Of a stretch of 64,000 nt of DNA, positions 34,401-42,867 are shown piece after piece. This DNA is from Planctomycetota bacterium (GTDB lineage Bacteria; Planctomycetota; Planctomycetia; Pirellulales; Pirellulaceae). A model generated the notes under the pieces. The model was given only the letters and a program-made list of their open reading frames with translations. It had not been told where the DNA came from and did no database searches. Each line of letters opens with the position of its first letter. Position 1 is the stretch's first letter. The position numbers and the translations under genes were made by a program. The DNA is taken from the NCBI GenBank assembly GCA_027622275.1, contig JAQBZB010000005.1, positions 30,422-94,421 on the forward strand, written 5' to 3'.

Positions 34401-34591
34401 CGAACCACGATCCGATCGAGGATCTCCGCGGCGGCTTTGCGAGTGAACGTCGTTGCCAGAATCTGATCGGGCGCGACTCCCGCGTTCAACAGGCCGAGGA
34501 ACCGGTTCGACAATTGAAAGGTCTTCCCAGTTCCCGCGGATGCCCGGATCACGGTTCGGGAGAAGGGTTCTGCGGTCGCGCTGCGCGTCAT
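31412..34591 (-). CDS. AddA-like UvrD-family helicase with C-terminal PD-(D/E)XK nuclease
   Basis: 1059 residues. Helicase motifs in order: Walker A ASAGTGKT (17-24), TTFTRKAAAEILDR (Ia), HLLLDEFQDTAPAQWEVLRPF (II), FFCVGDTKQAIYGWRGG (III), LNASFRSSEPVIETVNEVF (IV), RVMTIHQAKGLEFDVVVLPELDG (V) and LYVALTRAVHALHIVI (VI). The C-terminal RecB-like nuclease core reads LLSGSIDRIVW ... AADILDFKTD, with the Asp...Asp-x-Lys pattern. This is the AddA/RecB arrangement, an ATP-driven helicase-nuclease for double-strand break processing. No AddB or RecC/RecD gene is adjacent in the window. Start ATG 34589-34591. Confidence 0.88.
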   Translation of the reverse strand: MTRSATAEPFSRTVIRASAGTGKTFQLSNRFLGLLNAGVAPDQILATTFTRKAAAEILDRIVVRLSEAASDPKACEQLGTFIADPSLTCERCRQQLVGLLRSLHRLQVSTLDSFFGQMARSVSLEVGLSPAWQIVDQLQDAAIRDQAIEAVIHGQETNELLTLTHLLTKGEASRTVGQLIRTTVNDLESLFQETGPDAWHALKYEKPLDDDELVLLLEDLRTIPMPDKRFEKARNDDYAQGLVGEWEKFIANGLSAKILADEVTYYKKPIPEEAITVYKRLLTHARSLLLRRIAMQTEGSYELLKKFDAEYSMLKREQHANRFDDITRFLARSLREASSEPSGTYRQMSYRLDAHVHHLLLDEFQDTAPAQWEVLRPFAKRVTSDERDDSFFCVGDTKQAIYGWRGGVAEIFDAIRSELTGLHETGLNASFRSSEPVIETVNEVFTNALQHTNLGRAEDAVRKWCQQFERHTTKRGDLPGYVAMETAPDSDSLLDFTAQRVAEFAGRSPHHTVGVLVRRNETVGRLIGLLREHGVSASEEGGNPLTDSAAVLLVMSLVQLADHPGDTVARFHVATSPLGERVGFTEYGDDKSCVRLSHQARRALVEQGYGPTVAAWTELLLPHCTSRERSRLGQLVELAFAYQQRATNRVDDFVQFVEQQRVADPTSAQVRVMTIHQAKGLEFDVVVLPELDGHLIGSPDSFVVHRKTPVSPPDRLCRYVNADIQRLLPRRFQQMFEDATDRTVTESLCVLYVALTRAVHALHIVIAPSKQNEKLMPLTPAGLLRSALRGGGPAPPGALLYECGESDWFERAAHKAPATTATREPLPAKVRLAKTTKHRRRGLDRQSPSSFEGGTRVNMAELLQPRQSSALARGTLIHAWFELVKWSDKELPDEQMLRQVAVELRRSEASPLDIERELAAFHAMLQQPDVAGALSQAAYDAPAKLGFCNSVCDALSSGKPHLVVENERTFAVRNDSQLLSGSIDRIVWIYAGQQLVAADILDFKTDLAEDDEAVNKKREYYRPQLESYRDAVCRMSGLTAEQVIARLVFVGRGLVVRVA

Positions 34592-34611
34592 CCGTGATGA
34601 TCTTTCTGTCG

Positions 34612-34665
34612 CAATGGTGGCTTCCAGCCGCCACCTATTCAGCGGCGGCTGGAAGCCATCGCCAC
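34612..34665. repeat. REP-like palindrome (copy 2 of the GGTGGCTTCCAGCC family)
   Basis: Nearly identical to the element at 18212-18264: TGGTGGCTTCCAGCCGCC faces GGCGGCTGGAAGCCA, the central loop contains TATTCA, and the element is followed by ACTTCAAT. It lies in the 229-base gap between the amidohydrolase stop and the helicase start. Confidence 0.75.
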
Positions 34666-34820
34666 TTCAATATCGGACACTTAATTCCCGAACGGTCCTT
34701 AAAGAGCTTCTCGAACAGTCGTTCAATTGTCGAGCATCTTCCCCGGCGAGAGCAAGGGCGCATGACAGGCCATACCGTTCCAAACCGGCGTTCTCGCTGG
34801 CAGTAAGTGGTCCGCAACAG

Positions 34821-35948
34821 CTACGAAACAACCTTCCCCGCTCGCACAACCAACGTTGCTTCCCAGCAGCCACCGGGCCGCCGCGCTTCGTGGGAGTCGA
34901 TGAGAGGTGCCGCTGAATCGTTGTTTGCGAGTAGCGTCACGTCGGCGCAAGCACCGGGCGCAAGGGTGCCGACTTCGCCGGCCAGCCGTAAGATTTCCGC
35001 GGGCCGCGCGCCGACCCGGGCGAAGACTTCGTGCTTGGTCATGCCGGCGGCCACGAACTTGCTCATCGTCCGTGGCAGGTCGTGCCGCGGTTGGGAGCCG
35101 ACGTGACGGGCATATTGGTCGGTGGAGATCGTGTCCGGATAAAAGCCGTCGGCAACGGCCGCTTCGGCCACGCGAAACGAAAAGCTCTTCATCCCGTGAC
35201 AAGCGTCAAACAACACGCCCCGCCGACGGGCCTCGCGAACTTCCGGCAGCACCCGGGCGTCATCGCCGACAATGCTCCACTCGCCATCACGAAAAATGTA
35301 CGTCACGACATCGCCGGATCGCAGCAAAGCAAGCTGCTCCGCGATCGGCCAGTGGGAAGGATTGTGCATCCCGTATAACAGCGGCCTGCCCGTTCGTTCG
35401 GCCACTTCCAACGCACGCCGCAAGACAAGCTGCGGATCAAGCGCGCATGAGTCGCGGCTGACATTGACGGCAATGCCCCAAATCAGGTCTCCGCCCTCCA
35501 GTGTGGCCTGCGTGCAAGCATCCACATCGACCCAGTCGAGATCTCGAAAGCACGGCCCGCCGTCCGGCTCTCCCTTTTTCGAAAGGCTGATCGCCAGCCG
35601 GACTCGAGTGCGGCTGCCTTCGATCGTTTCGCCGCGGTATGCCCGCCAGTTGTCCGCTCCGGCGTCTCCTTGCGAAAGGACGGTCGTGACGCCGCGGGGC
35701 AGGAACTCAAGATCCGGATCGACTCCGTATTTGGAGCCGCTCTTGGCGGGATGAGCGTGCAGATCGACGAGACCTGGCAACAACATCGCAGCAGGGAAAT
35801 CCAGCGATCGCCGCGCGGTCCCGTCAACCTGTGCGCCAGCCGCGACGATGCGATCGCCGCGGATCGCGACCGCTCCGGGTCCGTCCAACCCGGTCTGCGT
35901 GCAGACGACTCGTCCGGCCCGGATCAAGAGATCGTAATCAAAGATCAT
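34821..35948 (-). CDS. Amidohydrolase/deacetylase family metallohydrolase
   Basis: 375 residues. The start at 35948 forms an ATGA overlap with the upstream gene's stop, implying coupling; a few in-frame codons further 5' are not needed. GLVDLHAHP is the HxH metal motif, followed by RGVTTVLSQGDAGADNW, GMHNPSHWP, FDACHGMKSFSFRVAEAAVADGFYP and TISTD (active-site Asp). ADVTLL and RAGKVV form the C-terminal beta sandwich. This resembles the EF_0837/D-aminoacylase-like branch of the amidohydrolase superfamily. Its substrate, perhaps an N-acyl or cyclic amide compound, is unknown. Confidence 0.85.
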   Translation of the reverse strand: MIFDYDLLIRAGRVVCTQTGLDGPGAVAIRGDRIVAAGAQVDGTARRSLDFPAAMLLPGLVDLHAHPAKSGSKYGVDPDLEFLPRGVTTVLSQGDAGADNWRAYRGETIEGSRTRVRLAISLSKKGEPDGGPCFRDLDWVDVDACTQATLEGGDLIWGIAVNVSRDSCALDPQLVLRRALEVAERTGRPLLYGMHNPSHWPIAEQLALLRSGDVVTYIFRDGEWSIVGDDARVLPEVREARRRGVLFDACHGMKSFSFRVAEAAVADGFYPDTISTDQYARHVGSQPRHDLPRTMSKFVAAGMTKHEVFARVGARPAEILRLAGEVGTLAPGACADVTLLANNDSAAPLIDSHEARRPGGCWEATLVVRAGKVVS

Positions 35949-37207
35949 TTTGCACCGATGCAATACAAACGGCGGTCGGTGCGCAAGAGGAGTTGGCCAT
36001 CGCTGACGGCCGGAGATGCATTGGTGCGGCTGTCGTCATCTTCGAACACGTTGTGAGCCAGCAGTTCGAACTTCGGCTTGGCAGCGACCACATACGTGCC
36101 GTGTTGCTGCGACACGTAAAACAGTTTGCCATCGGCCAGCACGGGTGACGACCAGACTTGGCCCGCGCCGGGTTGAATCCGCTCTTCATACACCATCTCG
36201 CCCGTCGCCGGATTCTGACAGCAGGCGGTGCTGCCGTCGCGCGTCCAGTAGAGATGACCCTCGTAGTAAACCGGCGACGAAACGTTGGCACCCTTGTTCA
36301 GCCGCCAGACGCCGTGAGATTCGGTAACATCGCCGCTGCCTCCCGTGCGCACAGCCAGCGACGTGTGGCCGCCGCCGATCGCAAACACGACATCGTCGTG
36401 ATAGACCACACTGGGACACACGTAGTGATGCACGCCCTCGGCACGCCACAATTCCTCGCCCGTGTCGGGGTTAAAGCTGAGCACGTGATCCGAGATGCTG
36501 ACGACCAGTTCGGTGTTCTGTTTGCCTGGGACCAGCAGCGGTGTGTTCCATGACGAATTGATTCCTGTCGCGCGCCAAACTTCTTCGCCTGTCGTTTTGT
36601 CCAACGCTACGAGCGAGCCGCTTTCGACGCTGGCGTTAACGATCAGCAAGTTCTTGTACAACAAAGGCGAGCAGCCCGAGCCCCAACCGTTGGTGCCTTC
36701 GCCGACGCTTGCCTGCCACAACTCCTCGCCGTCCAGATCGAAACAAAACACGCCCGACTTGCCAAAGAAGACGTACAGCCGCTGGCCGTCGGTCGTGGGC
36801 GTGCTGGCCGCGTAGCCGTGGTAGGAACCTTCGCCTTGGTACTTGTGTTCAGGCAACTTGGGCTGGAACTGTTGGTGCCAGTTGACCTCTCCGCTTCGGC
36901 GATTCAGGCACAGCAGGTGCCGGACCAACTCCTGTTGGTCGCCCGCGCCCGGCTCAAGACCGTAGCCGGAGTAACAAGTGATGAACACGCGGTCGCCCAG
37001 CGCGATCGGACTGGACGCTCCCGGCCCCGGCATCTCGGTTTTCCAAACGACGTTTTCCCCGGATGACCACTGCAATGGCAGTCCCATCTCAGCGCTGACG
37101 CCCAGTCCGCCCTGGCCGCGGAATTGCGTCCAATCGGCTGCGGAGAGCGAGACGGGCGGGAATGCGAGGATCATGGCGACGAGCACTTGCAAAGCGTAGG
37201 ATCGCAT
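35945..37207 (-). CDS. Exported PQQ-like beta-propeller repeat protein
   Basis: 420 residues from ATG 37207, with AAGG about eight bases upstream. A signal peptide (LQVLVAMILAFPPVSLSAADW) is followed by WTQFRGQGGLG and WKTEMPGPGASSPIALGDRVFITCYSG. Repeats of the form LYxFDLDGEELWQASVG, LVALDKTTGEEVWRATG, VLSFNPDTGEELWRAEG and the closing LLLRTDRRLYCIG form an eight-bladed PQQ-like propeller. The set looks like the non-enzymatic planctomycete PQL40 type rather than a quinoprotein dehydrogenase. It is coupled to the amidohydrolase by a 4-base overlap. Confidence 0.85.
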   Translation of the reverse strand: MRSYALQVLVAMILAFPPVSLSAADWTQFRGQGGLGVSAEMGLPLQWSSGENVVWKTEMPGPGASSPIALGDRVFITCYSGYGLEPGAGDQQELVRHLLCLNRRSGEVNWHQQFQPKLPEHKYQGEGSYHGYAASTPTTDGQRLYVFFGKSGVFCFDLDGEELWQASVGEGTNGWGSGCSPLLYKNLLIVNASVESGSLVALDKTTGEEVWRATGINSSWNTPLLVPGKQNTELVVSISDHVLSFNPDTGEELWRAEGVHHYVCPSVVYHDDVVFAIGGGHTSLAVRTGGSGDVTESHGVWRLNKGANVSSPVYYEGHLYWTRDGSTACCQNPATGEMVYEERIQPGAGQVWSSPVLADGKLFYVSQQHGTYVVAAKPKFELLAHNVFEDDDSRTNASPAVSDGQLLLRTDRRLYCIGAK

Positions 37208-37428
37208 GGGGGTACCTTCTGTTCGGTGGGACGGGCGTGGAATGTAGCGTGACAATCTGGCACTGCGCGAAGTCAAAGGCAGCCGACCGCAAGAATCTTC
37301 TTTGGCAGCGCTGCTTGCGGATCGATTGTATCCATCGAAACCGGCTGATGACAACAAGCGTCCGCTCACGGTAGGGGGGTGTCGACGTTGGAGAAAGACG
37401 TTACTCCGAAGCTGCGTACGGCGGGTCG

Positions 37429-40400
37429 TCAAGCCTTCGTTCCGCGTAACGCGTTCCGCTTTAGATTGTTCCACTCGGTGGCAATGTCTGCACCAAGGTC
37501 TCGCAGAATCGCCTTGAGATCCTCAAACAAGTCCCGTTCCAGATCGATCTCCTTCGTCACGAATCCTTCGTCCGCAAGCATTTCGTCCGGCCAGGCGGCA
37601 AAGATCGACTGTTCCGCCGCGCGCCTGCTCTCGTTCGAGATCGTTGTAACGGAAGGTGCCGCCGAAGCTGCTACCGGGACGAACGCTGGCGACGCCGCTG
37701 GCTGACCGGATGGCGAAACAAAAGGTGTTGCGATGCGACTCGCAGGATCCGGGTTGGTCGTATCTGCGTGTAGTAAACTCGCCGCGCCCGATGCTTCACC
37801 CGCGCCGAAAGGTGAATTCAAGAAGTTGATGATGATCAGTGCATCGAGCGGTGACACACGGTTGTCGTCATTGGTATCGTAGAAGAAGGACGGTTTGCCG
37901 ATCACGGGTGGTAACACACCAGGTCCACTCGCGTTGAGCTTGTTGACGATGATCAAAGCATCAATCGGCGCGACGACGGAGTCGTCGTTGACGTCCTTGC
38001 CCTTCTTGGGATTATGCCAGTCGTGGTTGCCGAGAATGGTAACCGTCACCGACGCGTTCGCTCGTAACCCATCCTTGTCCTCGACTGTGTAGACGACCGT
38101 ATCCACGAACTGCTTGTCTTTGACAAGCTCTTGGAACGCGATCACCCGGGACGGGTCATAGTGGATCGTTCCACTGCCGTCGATGGTGATCTCGGGGCAG
38201 CTTTCGGACTGCGAATCCGTGCATAGTTGGCTGACGGCGGAAACCACGGTCAGTACATCGCCGGTGTCGGGGTCGTCGGCATGAGCCAGCACGTTGATCG
38301 CTAGAGACGTATCCTCGTCGGCCGTTCCCGCGTCAAATCCCGCGGCTGTGGGTAACTCGTTCACGTCCGCGACCTGGATCACGAACGCCTGTTCATGCGT
38401 GACGCCATTCGAACCGATCGAACGGACACGGACCGAATAGCTGGCCTTCGTCTCATAGTCCAGCAACGTCCCCGCCGTCACCGCCAGCTTGTCGCCGTTG
38501 ATCCGGAATCTGTCGTTATCCGTCGCTTCCGTCCCGGCCACGAGCATGTAGGTGAATGTAACGCCGACATTCACCACCGTGGTCGTGAGCGTGCCGAGTT
38601 GGACGGGATTCGTTGTGTCCGTGTTTTCCGCAATCGTGTTCGACGAGAGACTGATCCTGGTGACCTCGAGCGTGAACACCCGTTCAAGAGTCGCGTTGCC
38701 TGAATCCTTCGTCCGTACCCGCACTGAATAATTGGACTGTGTGTCGCGGTTCAGTGTCGTTCCGGCCTTCAATTGCAGCAGGTTGGCTGTGATCTGGAAT
38801 TTGCCGTTGTCGGTGTCTCCCGTCCCCGAGACCAGCGAGTAAGTGAAACTGTCCCCAGCATCTTGATCGGTCGTCGTGAGAGTCCCGATGCGCACGGCAC
38901 TGGTCGTGTCCGAATTCTCGGCAATCGTATGCGAGGACAGCGTGATGTTAGTCGGCGGGTCGTTCGCATCCGTCAAGTTGATGGCCAAGCTGGCGGTGTC
39001 ATCCGGTGAAGTACCCAGGGTGGGGTCGTCGACCGCGACGGTGACATCGAGCACCGGATTCGTTTCAAAGTCCAGCGATGTCCCTTGCTTCAGGAACAGC
39101 GCTCCGCCGTCGATCTCGAACAGGTTCTTGTCCGCCCCCGATAGGCTCAGTACGCGGGTTCCCAAGGCGTCGTCCGTGACCACCACGTCCGCGACTTTCA
39201 CGCGACTGCTCGTGTTCGCATTCTCGGCCAGCGTTGTTACGGTATCTGCCAGCGACACCTGCGGCGGCTCGTTCACATCGGTGACCTGGATGGTGAAGAC
39301 CTCTTCATACGTCGCAGCTGTGGAATCGGTCGTGCGGACGCGCACCGAGTAGCTGTCGCGAGTCTCGTGATCCAGGACCACACCGGGTTTGACTTCGAGC
39401 TTGTCGACGTTGATCCGGAATTGGCCGTTGTCGGTATCGCCGGTGCCAACGGCGAGCGAGTAGGTGTGCGTGTCGCCGGCATCCGCATCCGTGGTGGTCA
39501 GCATGCCAACTTCCACAGCACTTGTTGTGCTCGTGTTCTCATTGATGTTGCTGGGACTGAGGGCAATGTCGGTGGGAGTCTGGTTAAGGAGCGTGCTGGC
39601 GAAGTTGATGTTGCTGGCGTCTTCGTCACCCACCTGAACGATGTGTGCTCCAGGTACGAGTGCGTTGTTGACCACCGTCACCGTATGGAGCACGTTGTTG
39701 GCAATTGCCAAATCAGGGTCCCCGTCCATGTCAATGTCGCCCACTTCCAGGGCAAACGGGAGGGCATCGACAAAATCCGCCACGCCGAAGGACTCGGGCG
39801 GAGTGAAATGGGCACCGCCTAGATTGCGGAAGATTGCCATCCCATCACGAATCTCGCCAGTCACGACCAGATCGAGATCGCCGTCCTGATCCATGTCGCT
39901 GCTACGGACATCCAGCGGATTGAGGCCAACCGACAAGATGCTACTGGCGAATTGACCATTGCCGTTGTTCAACAGCAGCGTGAGGCTGCCTTCGTAGAAG
40001 TTGGCGATCACCAGATCCTGCCCATTCTGTCCATCGAAGTCCCCCGTCGTCACGGCGAGCGGGCCCGCGCCGACCGCAATTCGCCGCGGCGTTGCAAAGC
40101 TGAGCGTGCCGCCGGTCATCGCATTGTCGACAATGACGACTTCATTGCTCTTTTGCAGCACCACGGCCAGGTCTTTCTTTTGGTCACCATTGAAGTCGGC
40201 GATTGCGACGGCAATGGGATTGGCCGCGATATTGACCGCCGGGTTCAGAGGAATCGTGATCCAGTTTGCCTGAGGGAAGCCGCCAGACTTGTCGTTGATC
40301 AGCACTCGAACGTTGTTGTCTCCCGCATTGGCCACGACCAGATCGTCGTAATCGTCGTTGTTCAGATCGCCCACCGCAATGGCGAGTGGCCGGTTGCCGA

Positions 40401-42867
40401 CCGCGTAAAAGTCCGCGGCAGATTCATCCTCAAACGTATTGTTCCCCAAGTTGAAAGTGACGGCGAGATTCGGAGAGGAGGCGTTGGCAATCGCCAGATC
40501 CATGCTACCATTTTTGTCGAAGTCGCCGGCAGCAACGGCCGCGGGACCAAAGCCTCGAATGCCGAACGAAAGTGCAGCGAGCGGCATAAACTCGCGTTGC
40601 CCGCCACCCAGATCAGTATTCAACAGCAGTGTAATGTTGCTCGACTCATCGTTGGCCACCGCCAAATCGGGGAATTCATCGTCGTTAATTTTGACGAAAG
40701 TTATCGCTTGAGGCTGCAGGCCCGTGTCGAATTGACGAGACGAGAACTGATTTCCCAGTGGAGCCGTCAGTCCGACCCGCGCCGGCAGCACCGCCCGCAC
40801 CGTGTAGGTGCCGGAGGGAATGCTCGAGATGGTATAAGAACCATCCGCAGCCGTCTGGCCACTCGGCTCGGTAATCTCGAACTGGCTGTTGTTATTCAAG
40901 TCGACATAGATCCTCACGCCTGCAACTCCCGGCTCGCCCTGGTCGCGGCCGTCTTTGTTGAGGTCGTCGAAGAAGCGGCCGGTAATGTTGCGATTGCCGG
41001 CGGCGATGTCCGAACGAACGCCAAAGTTGACGCCATCGCGAATTTCACCAGCTCGCAATTCGACAACCCGTCGGCCATCGGAAGGCGCGACGAACAGGAA
41101 ATCGTCCGGCTTGGACACTCGCACCGAATAAGGAGTCAGGGCGGGAATGCCGGCGATCATGTAGTTGCCGTTATCATCCGTCAGCACCGAAGGTTCGTTG
41201 GCGTCGAGCAGGCCGTCGTCGTTCAGGTCGATCCAGACGGTCGCGCTGCCAATACCCGGTTCTCCTGCCTCCTTCGCTCCGTTCTGGTCGATGTCGTGAT
41301 AGAACGCGCCGTGGATCTCGCCGGGCAAGGCCCGGGAGCCGAAGTTGACATTCGTGGCGACGCCGCCAGCGGTCAATCCGACGGTATGTCCCAGACCGGG
41401 TGTGTTGAACAGCGGCAGGAGCCGGTTGTTGCCGCGGCCGGGTACGGCCACATCTTGATCGCCATCCCCATCGAGATCCGCGGCAACCAGATGCGTCGGT
41501 TGTGCGGGACTTGCGAAATCGCGATGTGGCTCGAACTCCAGCAGCCCGCCCTCGGAAACGATTCGCAACGTGCGTCCCTGGCTCACCGCGATCTGACTTT
41601 TGTCCAAGGCCCCCATCGCCGCCACACCACCGGCGAAGCGTTTCGTTTCGAAGGCGTTATCAAAGCCGAAGTCGACTTGCAGCAGGCCACGGTCATTGGC
41701 GTTGAACCCGATGTAGCCCAGGCGGGCGAACTTGGGGGCAATGCCGCGATCGGGCTCGTCGGTTTGGCCGCCGAAGTTCTTGATCATGCCAGCTTGGGTG
41801 TCATCGCCGAATTCGTCGAGCCCAAACACGCTGCTATCAACCGTCAAGATCGTCGGGCTGACAAGAGCGGATGTGTAAAGCAAGTCGACTGCAGCTTGTT
41901 CAACTCCCGTGCTCGTTTGGTTGCCGGGCAAGGCGGTCAAGCCGGGAACCAGCAGGTCGCGGACCCAGATCTCGATAAAGAACGACTCATCGACCGATAC
42001 TTCGTTAATCGAAGTCGGCAGGGTCGTCAGCCCCTCGGCCGGAATGACGCTCGGTTCGCGGAGGAACACCATTTGATATTCCAACGTGCTCTGCGGCGTC
42101 ACCGAAACGAGAAAGACATCTTCAGCGGGGACGTCGTCTTTGTCCCGCGCCGTGACGGTGATTGTGGCCGGCGTGCGATTCTGCGATGCCGAGTAAGCCT
42201 GATAGGTCAGCCGCAATTGATCGGTGTTGATGATCTCGGCAACGACCAGCGCCGGATTGCTGCTGATGACGCTGAACTTCGTCAGTGGCTCGTCGTCCGC
42301 ATCGACGTCGTCGAAGACGCTATTCAGCGCGATCATTTCGACAGTCGCGCCATCGGCGCGGATGCGATTGTCGATACCGCTTCCCACCACGAACGGTGCG
42401 TCGTTCTCGTCGGTCACGTCGATCGTAATCGTCGCCGTATCGAACAGCCTGCCGGAATCGGTGACACGCACGGTGACTAAGTAGCGGTCCCGCGTCTCGT
42501 GATCGAGCGAGGTGGTTGTCGTCAACTGGCCGGTGGCCGAGTTGATCTGGAAAGGTGATCCGCCGGTTTCGAGTTGATAGCTCAGTGTGCTCCCATCGGG
42601 ATCGGTGGCAACGACCGTGCCCACGACCGTACCGATCGACGAGTGCTCGCCCAACGAATAGGGCTGGTCATCGGCCACCGGCGGCCGATTGAACGGCAAT
42701 TCGAATGCACCGATATCTGCGACCAGCAGCGTATCCCGGTTGCCATCCGCGGGACGAGGTTCGCCGCGTTGATCCGTGGCCGTGGAATTGCTGTCGTCGC
42801 CGGCATCGATCGCCGGGCTTCCTTCGAGCAGCCAGAATGTTCGCGTTGGGCCGCCGTTATCCTCCAA
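37429..42867 (-). CDS. Giant exported protein, C-terminal segment (cadherin-like, FG-GAP, dockerin)
   Basis: 1812 residues in this frame, native from about base 42880 onward. It opens with the end of a beta-helix cassette ([23 protein letters not shown]). Next are cadherin-like repeats with [23 protein letters not shown], SdrD/Cna-B-like units (GRFFDDLNKDGRDQGEPGVAG) and FG-GAP units ([30 protein letters not shown]). A run of cadherin-like repeats of the form NENTSTTSAVEVGMLTTTDADAGD follows. Near the end are two dockerin-type calcium loops, DVNDDSVVAPIDALIIVNKLN and YDTNDDNRVSPLDALIIINFLN. This order suits a cell-surface or exported adhesive protein; the dockerin suggests a partner elsewhere. 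Confidence 0.85.
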   Translation of the reverse strand: MEDNGGPTRTFWLLEGSPAIDAGDDSNSTATDQRGEPRPADGNRDTLLVADIGAFELPFNRPPVADDQPYSLGEHSSIGTVVGTVVATDPDGSTLSYQLETGGSPFQINSATGQLTTTTSLDHETRDRYLVTVRVTDSGRLFDTATITIDVTDENDAPFVVGSGIDNRIRADGATVEMIALNSVFDDVDADDEPLTKFSVISSNPALVVAEIINTDQLRLTYQAYSASQNRTPATITVTARDKDDVPAEDVFLVSVTPQSTLEYQMVFLREPSVIPAEGLTTLPTSINEVSVDESFFIEIWVRDLLVPGLTALPGNQTSTGVEQAAVDLLYTSALVSPTILTVDSSVFGLDEFGDDTQAGMIKNFGGQTDEPDRGIAPKFARLGYIGFNANDRGLLQVDFGFDNAFETKRFAGGVAAMGALDKSQIAVSQGRTLRIVSEGGLLEFEPHRDFASPAQPTHLVAADLDGDGDQDVAVPGRGNNRLLPLFNTPGLGHTVGLTAGGVATNVNFGSRALPGEIHGAFYHDIDQNGAKEAGEPGIGSATVWIDLNDDGLLDANEPSVLTDDNGNYMIAGIPALTPYSVRVSKPDDFLFVAPSDGRRVVELRAGEIRDGVNFGVRSDIAAGNRNITGRFFDDLNKDGRDQGEPGVAGVRIYVDLNNNSQFEITEPSGQTAADGSYTISSIPSGTYTVRAVLPARVGLTAPLGNQFSSRQFDTGLQPQAITFVKINDDEFPDLAVANDESSNITLLLNTDLGGGQREFMPLAALSFGIRGFGPAAVAAGDFDKNGSMDLAIANASSPNLAVTFNLGNNTFEDESAADFYAVGNRPLAIAVGDLNNDDYDDLVVANAGDNNVRVLINDKSGGFPQANWITIPLNPAVNIAANPIAVAIADFNGDQKKDLAVVLQKSNEVVIVDNAMTGGTLSFATPRRIAVGAGPLAVTTGDFDGQNGQDLVIANFYEGSLTLLLNNGNGQFASSILSVGLNPLDVRSSDMDQDGDLDLVVTGEIRDGMAIFRNLGGAHFTPPESFGVADFVDALPFALEVGDIDMDGDPDLAIANNVLHTVTVVNNALVPGAHIVQVGDEDASNINFASTLLNQTPTDIALSPSNINENTSTTSAVEVGMLTTTDADAGDTHTYSLAVGTGDTDNGQFRINVDKLEVKPGVVLDHETRDSYSVRVRTTDSTAATYEEVFTIQVTDVNEPPQVSLADTVTTLAENANTSSRVKVADVVVTDDALGTRVLSLSGADKNLFEIDGGALFLKQGTSLDFETNPVLDVTVAVDDPTLGTSPDDTASLAINLTDANDPPTNITLSSHTIAENSDTTSAVRIGTLTTTDQDAGDSFTYSLVSGTGDTDNGKFQITANLLQLKAGTTLNRDTQSNYSVRVRTKDSGNATLERVFTLEVTRISLSSNTIAENTDTTNPVQLGTLTTTVVNVGVTFTYMLVAGTEATDNDRFRINGDKLAVTAGTLLDYETKASYSVRVRSIGSNGVTHEQAFVIQVADVNELPTAAGFDAGTADEDTSLAINVLAHADDPDTGDVLTVVSAVSQLCTDSQSESCPEITIDGSGTIHYDPSRVIAFQELVKDKQFVDTVVYTVEDKDGLRANASVTVTILGNHDWHNPKKGKDVNDDSVVAPIDALIIVNKLNASGPGVLPPVIGKPSFFYDTNDDNRVSPLDALIIINFLNSPFGAGEASGAASLLHADTTNPDPASRIATPFVSPSGQPAASPAFVPVAASAAPSVTTISNESRRAAEQSIFAAWPDEMLADEGFVTKEIDLERDLFEDLKAILRDLGADIATEWNNLKRNALRGTKA

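Noticed and set aside
39952..42480. 842-codon plus-strand frame opposite the giant gene
   Set aside because: It is antisense to clear repeat-domain coding sequence, its translation is low-complexity and Arg/Val-rich, and it matches no domain. It is explained by high GC and the repetitive coding strand.
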